DNA of 64,000 nucleotides. It comes from Sorghum bicolor. Its lineage: Eukaryota; Streptophyta; Magnoliopsida; Poales; Poaceae. Location: positions 15,596,387-15,660,386 of the forward strand of contig NC_012875.2 of the NCBI RefSeq assembly GCF_000003195.3, written 5' to 3'. Below are positions 10,249 through 20,989 of the stretch, piece by piece (within the stretch, counting starts at the first letter, position 1; the number at the start of each line of letters is the position of its first letter). The notes under the pieces were generated by a model, which saw only the letters and a list, made by a program, of their open reading frames with translations, was not told the DNA's origin and did not search any database. A program made the position numbers and the translations under genes.

Positions 10249-11685
10249 GAATTTGACTTAGAAATAAAAGATAAAAAGGGAGTAGAAAATTCTGTTGCTG
10301 ATCACTTGTCTAGAATGTATTTTAAGAGTCCACAGGAAACCCCCATCAATGATTCACTCCGGGACGACATGCTCTATGGGATTAACAGGTCTGACCCCTG
10401 GTATGCAGATATTGTTAATTTTATGGTTTCAGGGTATGTACCACCAGGAGCAAACAAGAAGAAGCTTATTCGAGAAAGTCGTTCACATATATGGGATGAG
10501 CCATACCTCTTCCGAGTATGCTCTGATGGCTTACTCAGGAGATGTGTGACTACTGAGGAAGGATGGAAGATCATCGACAGATGTCATTCATCACCATATG
10601 GGGGTCACTTTGGAGCATTCCGTACACATTCAAAAATCTGGCAGTGTGGATTCTACTGGCCTACAATGTATGAAGACACGAAGCAATATTTCAGAAGATG
10701 TGGGCCATGTCAAAGACACGGAAACATAAATACAAAGGATGCAATGCCACTCACCAACAACCTTCAGATTGAGCTCTTTGATGTCTGGGGAATAGACTAC
10801 ATGGGTCCATTTCCTCCATCAAAGAAAAGTGAGTACATCTTGGTGGCAGTTGACTATGTCTCCAAGTGGGTAGAGGCATTACCTTGCAAGCATGCCGACA
10901 ACGTCAGTTCAAAGAGGATGTTTGAAGAAATTATATTTCCAAGATTTGGAGTTCCCAGAGTAGTGATAAGTGATGGAGGAGCACACTTCATCGACAAACG
11001 CTTCAAGCAATATCTATCAAGATATGGAATCCGTCACAACGTCGCTACCCCCTATCATCCTCAGACAAGTGGCCAAGCAGAGACTTCCAACAAACAAATC
11101 AAGAATATTCTTCAGAAAACAGTAAATGAAATGGGAACGGCATGGAAAGACAAGTTATCCGATGCACTCTGGGCATGCCGGACAGCATACAAGACCCCAA
11201 TTGGAATGTCTCCATACCAATTGGTGTACGGGAAGACTTGCCATCTACCTGTTGAACTAGAGTTCAAAGCACACTGGGCCATAAAGAGATGGAATATGGA
11301 CCTAGATGTTGCTGGAGATTATAGAAGAATGCAACTATCAGAATTAGAAGAATGGCGAGAGAAGGCATATCACAACTCAAAGATTTATAAAGAAAGAGTC
11401 AAAAGGTGGCATGACAAGAGAATCAAGAAGAAGGAGTTCACACCCGGAGATAAGGTATTACTTTTTAATTCCAGGGTGAAGCTTTTCGGGCATGGAAAAC
11501 TCTGGAGCAAATGGGAAGGGCCATTCAAGGTAATTAATTCATCATCCCACGGAGCTATCACACTTCAAAATAGCGAAGGTACGTTATTCAAGGTAAATGG
11601 TCAACATCTTAAACTATTTTTAGAGCCCAATGAAGAATTAGAAGAAATAGACGTAGTCCATTTTTACCTTTCCATGGAGAATTAG
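10249..11685 (+). pseudogene. Integrase of element A
   Basis: The frame from 10306 to 11685 (459 codons) holds the whole integrase: an HHCC zinc finger ([18 protein letters not shown] to CGPCQRHGN), then the catalytic core with D in GIDYMGPF, D in VISDGGAHF and E in [10 protein letters not shown]. It ends with a GPF motif (WEGPFKVI) in the C-terminal domain. All three catalytic residues are present. It is cut off from RT by the stop at 10248, so it would need read-through. The stop at 11683-11685 coincides with the end of pol in F. Confidence 0.9.
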
Positions 11686-12040
11686 AGCCCGACACTTTTA
11701 GTCTGATGTTTTTGGGTCATATATATATTTTTCTAAATAATTTCGCATCTAGAAACGCTCTCAGAAAAGTGGGCCCACAGAGGGGCCAGAGAGAGGGCGG
11801 GCGCCCAGCTCCTGTTCCCCCTCGGTTCCGACATTCTCTGTTATGGAAAATGCACTTATGGTAATCCGAATAATCCCTCGGATGGAAAGTTTTCACGCAC
11901 ATCGACGGGAGAAACCTGAACAACCCATAGATGCACTTTTTGACCCCTATATAAACAGACACCTGACCTCAGTTTTCAAACACCAAGCCACCAAGCCTTC
12001 TCTCCTTCAATTAGAGCTTGATTAGTTCCTTGCTGCTCCT
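11686..12040 (+). promoter_or_regulatory. Putative internal promoter of ORF3 in element A
   Basis: Between pol and ORF3 lie a GC box GGGCGGGCGCCC (about 11797) and TATATAAA (11948-11955), 86 bases before the ORF3 start codon. F has the same pair with the same 86-base spacing. The LTR promoter of the same family also has this GC box about 120-150 bases upstream of TATATAA. I infer that ORF3 has its own transcript; splicing from the LTR transcript is the alternative. Confidence 0.55.
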
Positions 12041-12641
12041 ATGGCCGAGAAGTACCATGATGATTGGGAAGTCGTCCCCTTCAACCTCAACATGGAGCCT
12101 GTGGAAGACCCCGATGCCCGTGCTCTCGTCCCGGCCAACACAGAACGACAGCTAGAAGCCATGCCATTATGCCAACGCAGCTCCGCCCAATCTTACCATG
12201 CTCAACCAGTTCTCACCGCACCGCCACAACCCCTACTCCTCAAAGGGTCATCATCCAAGACGAAGACCACTATCAAGGTGCCAATCGGCACAAGGATCCT
12301 TCCACCTAGACCCAACGAGAGGCAAGATCAGCAGTATTCGCTACAATACGGAGGAGGAAAGGCCTTACTTTGAAGGGATTAGAGCAGCCAAAGTCCATTT
12401 CATCCCTCCAAAGGCAGCCCGGAAGCACGCTCTCAATGCTTTTGAGACACCTCCCAAGCGTCGCAAGACTATAATGGATATTGATGAGGACGTTCGCAGA
12501 CTAGACAGAATTATCATAGACCTCCAGTCCTCGATTAATTCCCTCACTAGGCAGCTCTCTAACCACAACACCATTATACTAGGTCTTAGGCAGGATCTTG
12601 CCAGTGCCAACAAGAAGATCAAGGAATTAGAGCGCCGCTAA
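12041..12641 (+). pseudogene. ORF3 of element A (unknown accessory protein), frameshifted
   Basis: This sense-strand ORF downstream of integrase starts MAEKYHDDWEVVPFNLNMEP, as in F. The first frame runs 12041-12373; the C-terminal half continues in another frame to 12641. The cause is a 29-base deletion near 12322 relative to F. The C-terminal half has a basic cluster (PPKRRKT) and a leucine/isoleucine-rich heptad segment ending KKIKELERR. There is no signal peptide or membrane segment, so it does not look like an Athila env-like protein. Its function is unknown. The C-terminus here is probably the ancestral one, since F has a one-base deletion there. Confidence 0.8.
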
Positions 12642-13405
12642 GTTATCTAGATTAGACCTTGAGGCAATACATCTTAGTCATTTATCTTTAAATTCGGTTT
12701 AGGTTTGCTATTATCATCAGTTTACTATTATCATTAGTTTGCTATCTGTTTGCTACTAGTCTTTTGTAATAAATGCCTCAAGATTAATAAAGAGTATTAT
12801 TATTATTATGTCTTGTGTGTCTCTACTTTATTTTTTTGCAAGAAAGCAGAAAACAAGTATGGGGGAGATCCCACGACATGCCAAACACACTCCGACCACA
12901 CCACTCCACAATTCAGGTACACACTCTGCACACTTTACTCTACACATACACATATGTTGAATTATGCAGATTACTGTTTCCGACATGATAAATTAAAAAG
13001 ATTAAAATATTTCTAATAATGATTAATCTCAACCTATGATATTTCCTGAAAACTTGCAATTATTATAAAATCATTTTAAAACCCTGTGTTACTTAAGTCA
13101 TTGTGGATTATGTGATGGTAGAGTATGAGTTTCTTATTCTTGATATCATTGTTGCTTGGAGAATTTATTTCAAAATATTCAAAATTCTAGCTACCATCCT
13201 CAGTGTTTTATATGCCTGATAAAACTGAAAATATTAATTATGATTATAAAAGCTATCTACTCTGTATTGAGTTTGTTCAAAATGAGTTAGACCCTTGTTG
13301 AGAGGTTTATCATGCTCCTAAGATCAAGACATTTATTCAGAAAGATTCACTCTTCCGAAGTATTATAGCATTAGCGGCATGGGCTATGCAAAAATAAAGA
13401 TATTT
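12642..13405 (+). other. Non-coding tail of A between ORF3 and the hairpin cassette
   Basis: AT-rich sequence conserved with F (49810-48974). It includes a short ATT run at about 12794-12809, which in F is expanded to about 96 bases. I see no coding region. Confidence 0.7.
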
Positions 13406-13495
13406 CGAGGAAATAAAAAGGAGCAAGTGCTCGACAACCTCGCAGAAAAAAATGGACAAGTGTCCGGCAGTAGAATTAGGGATACCTCGGTATCC
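13406..13495 (+). other. Three-hairpin cassette in the tail of A
   Basis: The outer stem CGAGG (13406-13410)/CCTCG (13438-13442) encloses GAGC-AAGT-GCTC (13421-13432). Then come GGAC-AAGT-GTCC (13454-13465) and GGATACC-TC-GGTATCC (13480-13495). Compared with C, the first inner stem has G-C replaced by A-T with pairing kept. The cassette is 476 bases before the LTR. Confidence 0.75.
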
Positions 13496-13945
13496 ACTTA
13501 AAAAAAAGAGCGAAAAAAAATGATAGCCCATGGTCCCTCTAGTAAGCAATATGCCAGCAAGAGTTGACAAAGATTTTAATTTCCAAAGTCTTTGATCTAA
13601 GATTATGACATTTCCCTCCTCGGATCCCGTTTTGATCAGGCAATAAATGCAAAGTAAGTATGCTTGAGAATTTTTTGCAAATTAAAACAACCTCAGTGAG
13701 ATATATATATAAAAGATAATGAGTGATCTGAGAGAACCTATGAGCATAAAAAGGTATGCTAACTTTCTTTCAAAAATATACAAAAGCTCCAAGTGACAGG
13801 ATTGAGAAGAAAGGATCTTTACTCTTAACCATAAACATCCTTGACTATGGTACACAGTGGATTTTTAACACCCTGCAATTATAAAGAGAATGTTTTAAAT
13901 GTTTACCTCAGATATTGTTCTTAACCATCCTTTTCTCGAGGACGA

Positions 13946-13970
13946 GTAAAAGCCTAAGTATGGGGGTATT
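13946..13970 (+). other. Polypurine tract region of A
   Basis: The stretch GTAAAAGCCTAAGTATGGGGG and four more bases immediately precede the 3' LTR at 13971. The same block, reverse-complemented, lies at 48408-48430 in F. Confidence 0.8.
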
Positions 13971-15204
13971 TGTTGACGGTTCTTAAGTATCAATTTTAAT
14001 TATCAAATAAACAAGGGAAAAGGACCAATATGCAACCAACACTTAGAATTAGGGTTTGATCTGACAGAATTCCACGAGTTTTGTTGTTTATCTGTTTCTG
14101 TAGGGGGTTATCAGGAAATAAGGAAGAAAGACCCACATGTCGGGATTACATAGAGATATCAATGCACCGCACGATTTTTTACCATCTAGAAGACTCCAGA
14201 AGCCACGAGAAGAAGACGGAGGCCGAAAGGGGCCAGGCCCAGGGCGCCCGCCCTGGTGACCTGGGCGCCCGCCCCCTGCTGGAGTGCTTTCAGGACTCTC
14301 TTCGCACGGGATATTCCACCGACCTATTGGATCAAGGAAAACATAGTACCACCTCGTCTACCGACCCAAAAACGCATAGAAGGGGAGGACTATATAAGAA
14401 GACCCCCTGGACCCTGGAGAAGACATGAAGAAATTATCATAGAGACTGAGGGGTGCCCTCGAAGGAAAACCTCTTCTCTAATTAATATTTCTTTTTAGGC
14501 TTAGCAACCAATGTAAGGTAGAAATAGATCTTCTAGTTTCTACTAGATTGAGAGAGATAGAGTGGAGGTGTAGATTGGAGGAAGCCCGGCCTGTCGGTGT
14601 CTACTCCAAGCTTGTACCTGCGGGATCAAGTTCTCCTAACCCGAAGCTTGCTCATAGGATTCTTCAGTATTTCGACTTCTAAATTCTAGTAAGTTCTTGT
14701 TTTATTGTTCTTATGGTTTATGAGTTTACTTTAATCTCTTCGCGTAGAGTTTAGAGTAATCATTGCTGGCATAAACGTGGTGTTTAGGCTGGGGTACTCA
14801 TAGATATTCCCTGACTAGCTGGACCGTGGTAGTAGTGAGGAACGTGACAATTCCGAGTTACCTTTGTAGATCACATCTCGTTAGCAGGAAGGATAGGGTT
14901 TATAGGTGCGGGTTGAACATCCTTTGTGGTGTCTAGATTCCGTTAGCCTCCCCATTAGAACAGTAGATTATCCTTACCGAGGTTAGAAGGAGACTACGGT
15001 TGTAGTCTTCTCTATTTATCACTCACATCGAAAGACATTCTTTGTGCCTAAAGGTTAGTAGTAATAGTCTGGTTAGTCAGATGCACTCTTTCTCCTTGTG
15101 GTAAAAAAATAAATACGATACTCTGGATAACCTCCCGAGTGAAGTGCTCACCGATATCCGTGCGCTTGCGGATCAATTCCTTATTGCGTTCCCAAATATC
15201 AACA
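13971..15204 (+). repeat. 3' LTR of element A
   Basis: The 1234-base LTR matches 5952-7184. TATATAA is at 14391-14397. It ends ATATCAACA, followed by the target duplicate CTTAT (15205-15209). Confidence 0.96.
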
Positions 15205-15598
15205 CTTATCACGTGGTTCGTCCCAGACATAGACATACCCCTTTGAAGTAGAGAAACCATAGTTATCCTCTCTATTCTTCTACCATCGCCCATATACTAG
15301 AATTGCTCTACTCTCTATTCCCATATTATCACTCACTGTTATCTTACCTTTAATATTGTTCTTATTCGATTCTACCATCTTTCCTATTTACACCTATTTA
15401 CTTATCTTGGTTAAGTTACAGCGTAGATCAGTTCTCCCGTTTCCCTGTGGATACGATGAAACCATTAACTGGGTAAAAGCTACATCGGTATCCGTGCGCT
15501 TGCGGATTTATCTGTGTGCGTATAAATACCATAGTACACTCTAGTGCCATGCTGGGGATGACAACCTAGTATTCAAGTGGTGTTAGCAAGTGTCAACA
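15205..15598 (+). repeat. 3' LTR of element B, right part
   Basis: It resumes the B LTR after A and parallels 44765-45158 of G base for base with few changes, including the U5 hairpin (about 15490-15507) and the end GCAAGTGTCAACA. Confidence 0.88.
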
Positions 15599-16144
15599 CC
15601 TAGGGCATGTTAGCATTGGATAAGCATTGCTAAAGACAGATGATAGTAGGGTATAGAGGACAACAAAAGTTGCAAGTATTCACCGAACTAGGGAAACAAG
15701 CTACTACCAAGCAAGTCAACTATGAAATTTCCATCACTAAGTAGTTGCTTAGTAAGTTGGGTCGGTTTGTATAGTAGCAAAATAGCTTGGTGAAACTACT
15801 TTTGACATTAAGGATTCCTTTTTAGGATCAAACAACAGCTCTAAGTTTATAAATCTAAGATTTGTTGTTTAACACCTTTCCAAATATTTTTGACTTTTAG
15901 AACTCCTGGATTGCTCAACTACCGGTTGATGTGATACGGTAACAGCTAGGCACCAAAGGTGAAAAGAGTCTTTATAGGTCATCCTAAGGTTCATCTTGGT
16001 TCAGTCCACACCGCGCAAACTAGCTTCATTATGCATGAATTGTTAGTGTGTATAGAGATCCAAGAGTCTTTTGATCATTAACCAAAATTCAGCTCAAGCA
16101 AACACCGTATGGCTAACCAAACAAAACAAAACCTTTGATAGCAC
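15599..16144. other. Unassigned sequence left of D; no gene seen
   Basis: This continues at 25723 on the other side of D, since AGCAC (16140-16144) is repeated at 25718-25722. I find no conserved ORF, LTR ends or RNA gene. It could be old transposon or intergenic sequence. Confidence 0.5.
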
Positions 16145-17349
16145 TATTGACGGTCCTTAAGTACCAAATATAATCATCAAATAAATAAAGAAAAGGATCC
16201 AAATGCAACCAACACCCAGACTTAGGGTTTTATCTAACAGAATTCCATGAGTTTCTGTGTTTGTCTATTTCTGCAGGGGGTTATCACGAAATATGGAAGA
16301 AAGGCCCACACGTCGGGTTTACATAGAGGTATTAACGTGCCGCACAATTTTCTATCATAGAAGACTCCAGAAGCCACAGGAACGAATGGGAAGGCGAACG
16401 GGCCCGGGGGCAGGGCGCCCGCCCTGTCCCAGAGTCCAATCAGGACTCTCTTCGAGGATTACGCTCCACCGACCTAAAGGATCAAGGATAACCGTCCAAT
16501 CAATGTCGGTTTGATCCAACGGCTCATGTTCACATGAGGGGACTATAAAACCAGACCCCCTGGCCCCTGGAGGAGACAAGTTCATCATAGAGTTGATAGG
16601 AGCCCTCGAAGGAATACCTCTCCTCTAAATAAAATTTCTTTTAGGCTTAGCATCCAATTTGAGTAGAATTAGATCTTCTAGGTTCTACTAGATTGAGAGA
16701 GATAGAGTGGAGGTGTAGATCGGAGGAAGCCCGGCCTGTCGGTGTCTACTCCGAGGTTGTACCTGCGGGATCAAGTCTTCTAACCCGAGGCTTGCTCCTA
16801 GGACTCTTCAGTAATTCAACTTCTAATTCTAGTAAGTTCTTGTTTTATTGTTCTTTGGTTTATGAGTTTACTTTAATCTCTTCTGGTTGAGTTTAGAGTA
16901 ATCATTCCTAGCGTAAACATGGTGTTTGGGCTAGGGTACTCATAGATATCCCCTGACTAGTTGGAACCGTGGTAGTAGCGAGGAACGTGACATTTTCGAG
17001 TTACCTTTGCAGCCCATATCTCGTTAGCAGGAAGGATAGGGTTTATAGGTGCGGGTCGAACATCCTTTGTGGTGTCTAGATTCCATAAGCTTCCCCAATA
17101 GAACAGTAGATCATCCTTACCAAGGTTAGAACGAGACTACGGTTGCAGTCTTCTCTATACATCACTCACATCGAGAAACATTCTTTGTAGCCTAAAGGGT
17201 AGTAGTAATAGATTTGGTTAGTCAAATGCATGCTTTCTCCCAGTGGTAAAAATATAAATACGATACTATGGATAACCTCCCGGGTGAAATGCTCACCGAT
17301 ATCCGTGCGCTTGCGAATCAATTCCTTATTACGTTACCAAATATCAACA
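16145..17349 (+). repeat. 5' LTR of element D
   Basis: The 1205-base LTR starts TATTGACGGTCC (canonical TG changed to TA) and ends ATATCAACA. TATAAAA is at 16544-16550. Its 3' half is very like that of A, and its last 925 bases match 24793-25717. Confidence 0.92.
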
Positions 17350-17357
17350 AGCATTTA

Positions 17358-17375
17358 TGGCGCCGTTGCCGGGGA
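17358..17375 (+). other. Primer binding site (tRNA-Asp) of D
   Basis: TGGCGCCGTTGCCGGGGA is an exact 18-base complement of the 3' end of plant tRNA-Asp(GTC), 8 bases after the LTR. Confidence 0.92.
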
Positions 17376-17471
17376 GAAAGACGGTTTGCTGAGATAACTT
17401 TAAGTCTTGCTATTATCTTGTATTATACTTTTATTCTTTTATTCTTTTATCTTTTTATTTTTTCCATCTTT

Positions 17472-17738
17472 ATGGATAACTCAAATTCCATACCTATTAT
17501 TGAATTTTTTGCACCTTCGGAAACCAGCCATAGACCATGGGAGACAACAAGTCTTGCCCCTAAGTATGATCTGTGTCCAGAGTTGATTGCAATAGGTCAA
17601 AGCCAACCCTTTTCCATAGCCGAGGTCCTATCTTTTAATCAAAAAGATAATAAACTTTTAGCTACACCTAGGGAATCTGTTAATCTTTCTATAAATTCTG
17701 GTTTAAACCTAGCCCTACAAGACCATGTTTTTTCCTGA
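17472..17738 (+). pseudogene. Internally deleted gag of element D
   Basis: The start (MDNSNSIPIIEFFAPSETSH) corresponds to the gag start of F, including the RPWETTSLAPKYDLCPELIAI region. Then about 90 residues are missing, and the frame resumes at VLSFNQKDNKLLATPRES, which corresponds to [18 protein letters not shown] in F. It stops at 17736-17738. The 89 remaining residues lack the RGEARQW core. The original frame is probably dead, but the primer site and leader are intact, as in a non-autonomous element. Confidence 0.75.
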
Positions 17739-17763
17739 TATTTTCACATTGGTCTTAATCATA

Positions 17764-17863
17764 NNNNNNNNNNNNNNNNNNNNNNNNNNNNNNNNNNNNN
17801 NNNNNNNNNNNNNNNNNNNNNNNNNNNNNNNNNNNNNNNNNNNNNNNNNNNNNNNNNNNNNNN
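17764..17863. other. Assembly gap (100 N)
   Basis: Exactly 100 Ns, the usual size for a gap of unknown length. It falls inside D next to inverted related sequences, so local order and orientation need checking. ORFs crossing it are artefacts. Confidence 0.99.
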
Positions 17864-18065
17864 GCTCCCTATGCTTAAGGTTAGAGAAGAACAAATACAC
17901 TTTTGGTTCCATTGGTGTTTTTCACTAACAGAGCCCATGCACTTGATCTCTGCCTTGTCTCTATGAACAGGTACACTTCATGCAAAATATGGAGGAGTTT
18001 ACAACTCCCAGACTCCACCAAATAAAGGACCTGGATCTACGAGCACACACACACTGAGCAGGATA

Positions 18066-18650
18066 TTGCCAACACCGCACTTCGAACTGCTGGGCAAACA
18101 AAGAACATGGGTGACTCCATATCAAGAGGTGCAGACATTAAGGTCCACACCTAATCAAATGATGCACCTAAAGGATGAAGACGGTGAGAAGTCTTGTCCA
18201 GAAGACTTAAAACATTGGATCCTTGTCGGAGGAGGTCAAGATCGTCGACTCCAGTCGCCTTTCCTGATCAAGAAGGACAACCCTGATGTTCCAAGCATCG
18301 AGTGCACAATCAATCTATACTCTTTTCAGAAGACACTCTAAGACACCGGATCTGACGTCAACATAATGGCTGCAGTCACTTATCAGCTCCTACACAGAAC
18401 CATGCCCCTACAACCAATATATATTCAGCTCCAGATGATTTTTAGGTTATTGACATGGGAGAGGACGAGTATGATCCACCCACCATCCTTGGAAGACCAT
18501 TCCTCAACACTATCAAAGCCATCATCTATATTGGAACCGGAGAAGTCCACATGCACTTCTCCTCTGAAGAAGGCGACGCAACCGAAACCACAGGAGGCAA
18601 ATCATCAAGGACGGATGGGTAGACTACGAAGGATAAGTGATAAGGTCTGA
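18066..18650 (+). pseudogene. Retropepsin remnant of element D
   Basis: Two frames carry an Athila-type protease. The block GGQDRRLQSPFLIKKDNP is followed by an in-frame stop at 18339-18341 just ahead of DTGSDVNIMAAVTYQLL. A second-half motif around ILGRPFLNTIKAIIYIGTGE is encoded near 18485-18545. The parallel segment of E (21400-21000, minus) has DTGSGVNI. The active-site aspartate is thus still encoded but separated from the N-terminal part by the stop. The tail follows at once, so no RT ever followed in this copy. Spacing differs from E upstream of the GGQDRR block. Confidence 0.7.
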
Positions 18651-18922
18651 AGACATACAGCTTGAACAGAACTGTCCTGAGGAGACCGTAGCACCGAGTC
18701 AGGTGTGGAGAGAGAAGATAGTTATACATGAAGAGGAGGCCCATGTGAGTATGCTCATGGCATAAAACCCATAGGTACATTTCAGTGTGGTGGCATAAAA
18801 TAAATATGTTTTCATCTTACAATAAAAATATAAATAATAAGTGCATGATCCTACTAAATAAAATTTATTAGGAGGAAGCTCAACATGATAAAGGCTAGAG
18901 ATTTTATGCTAACACTTAACCA
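18651..18922 (+). other. Tail of element D
   Basis: It parallels the start of the C tail (1-560) and the reverse complement of 20400-20960 in E. It continues without coding sequence into the junction region. Confidence 0.65.
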
Positions 18923-19045
18923 GTTCCACAAAGCTTTGTTGTCTATTTGAGCTCCACAGAATTCAAGGATCAAAGAAGACTAGCAGATGGAGGACATCCT
19001 AATCGCTGTCAGGGTGCTCAAATAGACAACAAAGCTTTGTGGAAC
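18923..19045. repeat. 30-base perfect inverted repeat at the D/E junction
   Basis: The 30 bases at 18923-18952 are repeated exactly in reverse complement at 19016-19045, with a 63-base loop. Normal tail sequence of D stops at about 19015; the second arm has no place in the family consensus (compare 650 in C). It looks like filler copied from the nearby left arm during repair. Confidence 0.85.
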
Positions 19046-19115
19046 CATGGATCCAGAGAATACATACTTACAAGACATTTATTGCATAGTCAAACCATGG
19101 ATCTAGAGAAACAAG
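19043..19115. repeat. Duplicated short block at the D/E junction
   Basis: AACCATGGATCCAGAGAA at 19043-19060 recurs with one change at 19093-19110, within the inverted tail sequence of E. It sits directly after the filler arm and marks where the minus-strand copy begins. Confidence 0.75.
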
Positions 19116-19290
19116 TCAATAAGTCAAATCAAGATGTGCATGTGTGGCGAATGAATGGTGATGATGGTGATAACAATGGTGAAAGTCTAATTCTACTTTT
19201 GCTCTTTTGAGGGGATACATACCTTTCTTGCACTTTAAAGGTTTTTGAGGAGAATGAGATGCTCTATATTCTTTTTCTTTTCTCTCAGGT

Positions 19291-19400
19291 GGGTATCTTG
19301 TACCCCTAAGTCTACTATCGGACACTTGTCCATTTTTACCTCTCGTCTCACTTTTTCTTTTCTTCGAGGTTCCGGGCACTTGCCCCTTTTTATTTCCTCG
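19291..19400 (-). other. Three-hairpin cassette in the tail of E
   Basis: In + coordinates: GGGTATCTTGTACCC (19291-19305), GGACACTTGTCC (19320-19331), GGGCACTTGCCC (19374-19385), with outer stem 19365-19369/19396-19400. All stems are identical to C. Confidence 0.75.
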
Positions 19401-20989
19401 TATCTCTTTTTTTTCTCTAGAGCACTCATCTCTTGAAATAATGTAGCAAGTGGTAGTAACCGAAATAACTTGAGCATTTATTTCACAGGGGAAAACAGAA
19501 ATAGAAGAATGTTTCTGGCTATTCTCTCCCGGATTAGGAGTAGAATATTTTTGGATGGTTCTCGAGATGGAAATGGGTGGATATATGTGGATGCGTACTT
19601 CCGGAGTAGAAGCAGCATGTGTGAGTGAACGTGCAAGTGAATCTTGATTTTAACCACAGCTTGACCACACTCAATGCTCATAAGCAGTAAAAAGTAAATG
19701 TATGGTTCATAGTCTAATAAGCATGTATATATGGCTATGGTAGGATGTTAAACTCTCATCATACAGAAACTCATCATGCAACATTTTAAAGATTTTCAAA
19801 GATAAAATTCTCTAGAATTCTAGCATCTCTAGGAACAGATAAACAGCAGCTCAACCTTCCCATATCGTATCTGTTAACAACTTAGACTTTAGACCAAGTA
19901 CTCTTCACACAAGTTCAGGTTTAGAGCAAATCTTAACTGATAACAGTCATGTCTAAACTTGAGAGAGATTTCAATTTTGAGAATTAGTCATGGCAGAGTA
20001 ACTATTCATCATTTCCATGTGAGAGCTTATCATGAGGGTTCATAGCAAACTTTATTTATTTATTTATTTAGCAAACTAAGCAAAGATATATATATATAAA
20101 CACAAAATATTTATTTGGGTTTTTGTGATTGTGCATATTTTATTATTAGAGTAAAGTATAAACGTGAGTAGAACACATAGCTGGATAAATGGGGGTGCTC
20201 TCCCCCAAGCTGGATTTTGACGTAATTTCTTCTGATGTAGCTAGCAGGTGGCGGAGGCGTATTTGAATGTCGGCAGCACCCTGACAGCGATTAGGATGTC
20301 CTCTGTATACTAGTCTTCTTTGATCCTTGAATTTTATGGAGCTCAAATAGACAACAAAGTTTTGTGGAACTGGTTAAGTGTTAGCATAAATATCTAGCCT
20401 TTATCATGTTGAGCCTCCTCAATAAATGTTACTCTCTTTAGTAGGATCATAAATTTAATTTTATAATTTTATTTTTATAGGACAGGAATATATTTATTTC
20501 ATTTTTACACCACCACAGTGAATGTACTTATGGGTTTTATGCCATGAGCATACTCACATGGGGCTTACTGTTTTTTAACTTTTTTATTTTTTTAGGATAG
20601 TATGAACCTGATTAACTAAGCAAACTAGTTGAAATAATTGAAAAGGAAAAAGATAACTACCAAGTTTACCTCTTGGCACGGCGTTCGGTGTTTTTAAGTC
20701 CTCCGAACAGGACTCTCCATTTTCCCAGTCGTCCTGGGATTCGTTGGATGGCGTAGTCGGTGGTTCCGGCGGCGCCTGGTCTTCATGTATAACTATCTTC
20801 TCTCTCCACACCTGACTCGATGCTATGGTCTCCTCAGGACAGTTCTGTTCAAGCTGTATGCCTTCAAACATTACCACTTCTCCTTCGTAATTTGCCCATC
20901 CGTCCTTGATGGTTTGCCTTCTTTGGTTGCGGTTGCGTTGTCTTCTTCTTGTTCTGACCTGCTTAGAGTCTTCAACTATAAAGTTAAGG
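19401..20989 (-). other. Non-coding tail of E
   Basis: It is collinear in reverse with 1-1540 of C. Short ORFs here are not preserved between copies, so I treat it as non-coding. Confidence 0.65.

Larger units (their letters stand above)
5952..15204 (+). mobile_element. Element A: complete Athila-type Ty3/gypsy retrotransposon
   Basis: The 9253-base element has two LTRs (5952-7184 and 13971-15204), a primer site, gag-pol, an extra ORF and a polypurine tract, flanked by the exact 5-base duplication CTTAT (5947-5951 and 15205-15209). RT and integrase motifs are of the Athila type. By eye the LTRs differ at about 18 positions in 1233, so insertion is recent. Coding capacity is lost: there are frameshifts near 7521 and 9155, stops near 7838, 9047 and 10246, and a deletion in ORF3. 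It lies inside the LTR of B. Copy F (47173-56508) is its near-intact sister. Confidence 0.96.

Noticed and set aside
4999..15598. B LTR and A as a single large element
   Set aside because: The CTTAT duplication and the uninterrupted match of the joined flanks to the G LTR show that A is a separate insertion.
17715..17928. ORFs spanning the N run
   Set aside because: They depend on translating unknown bases.
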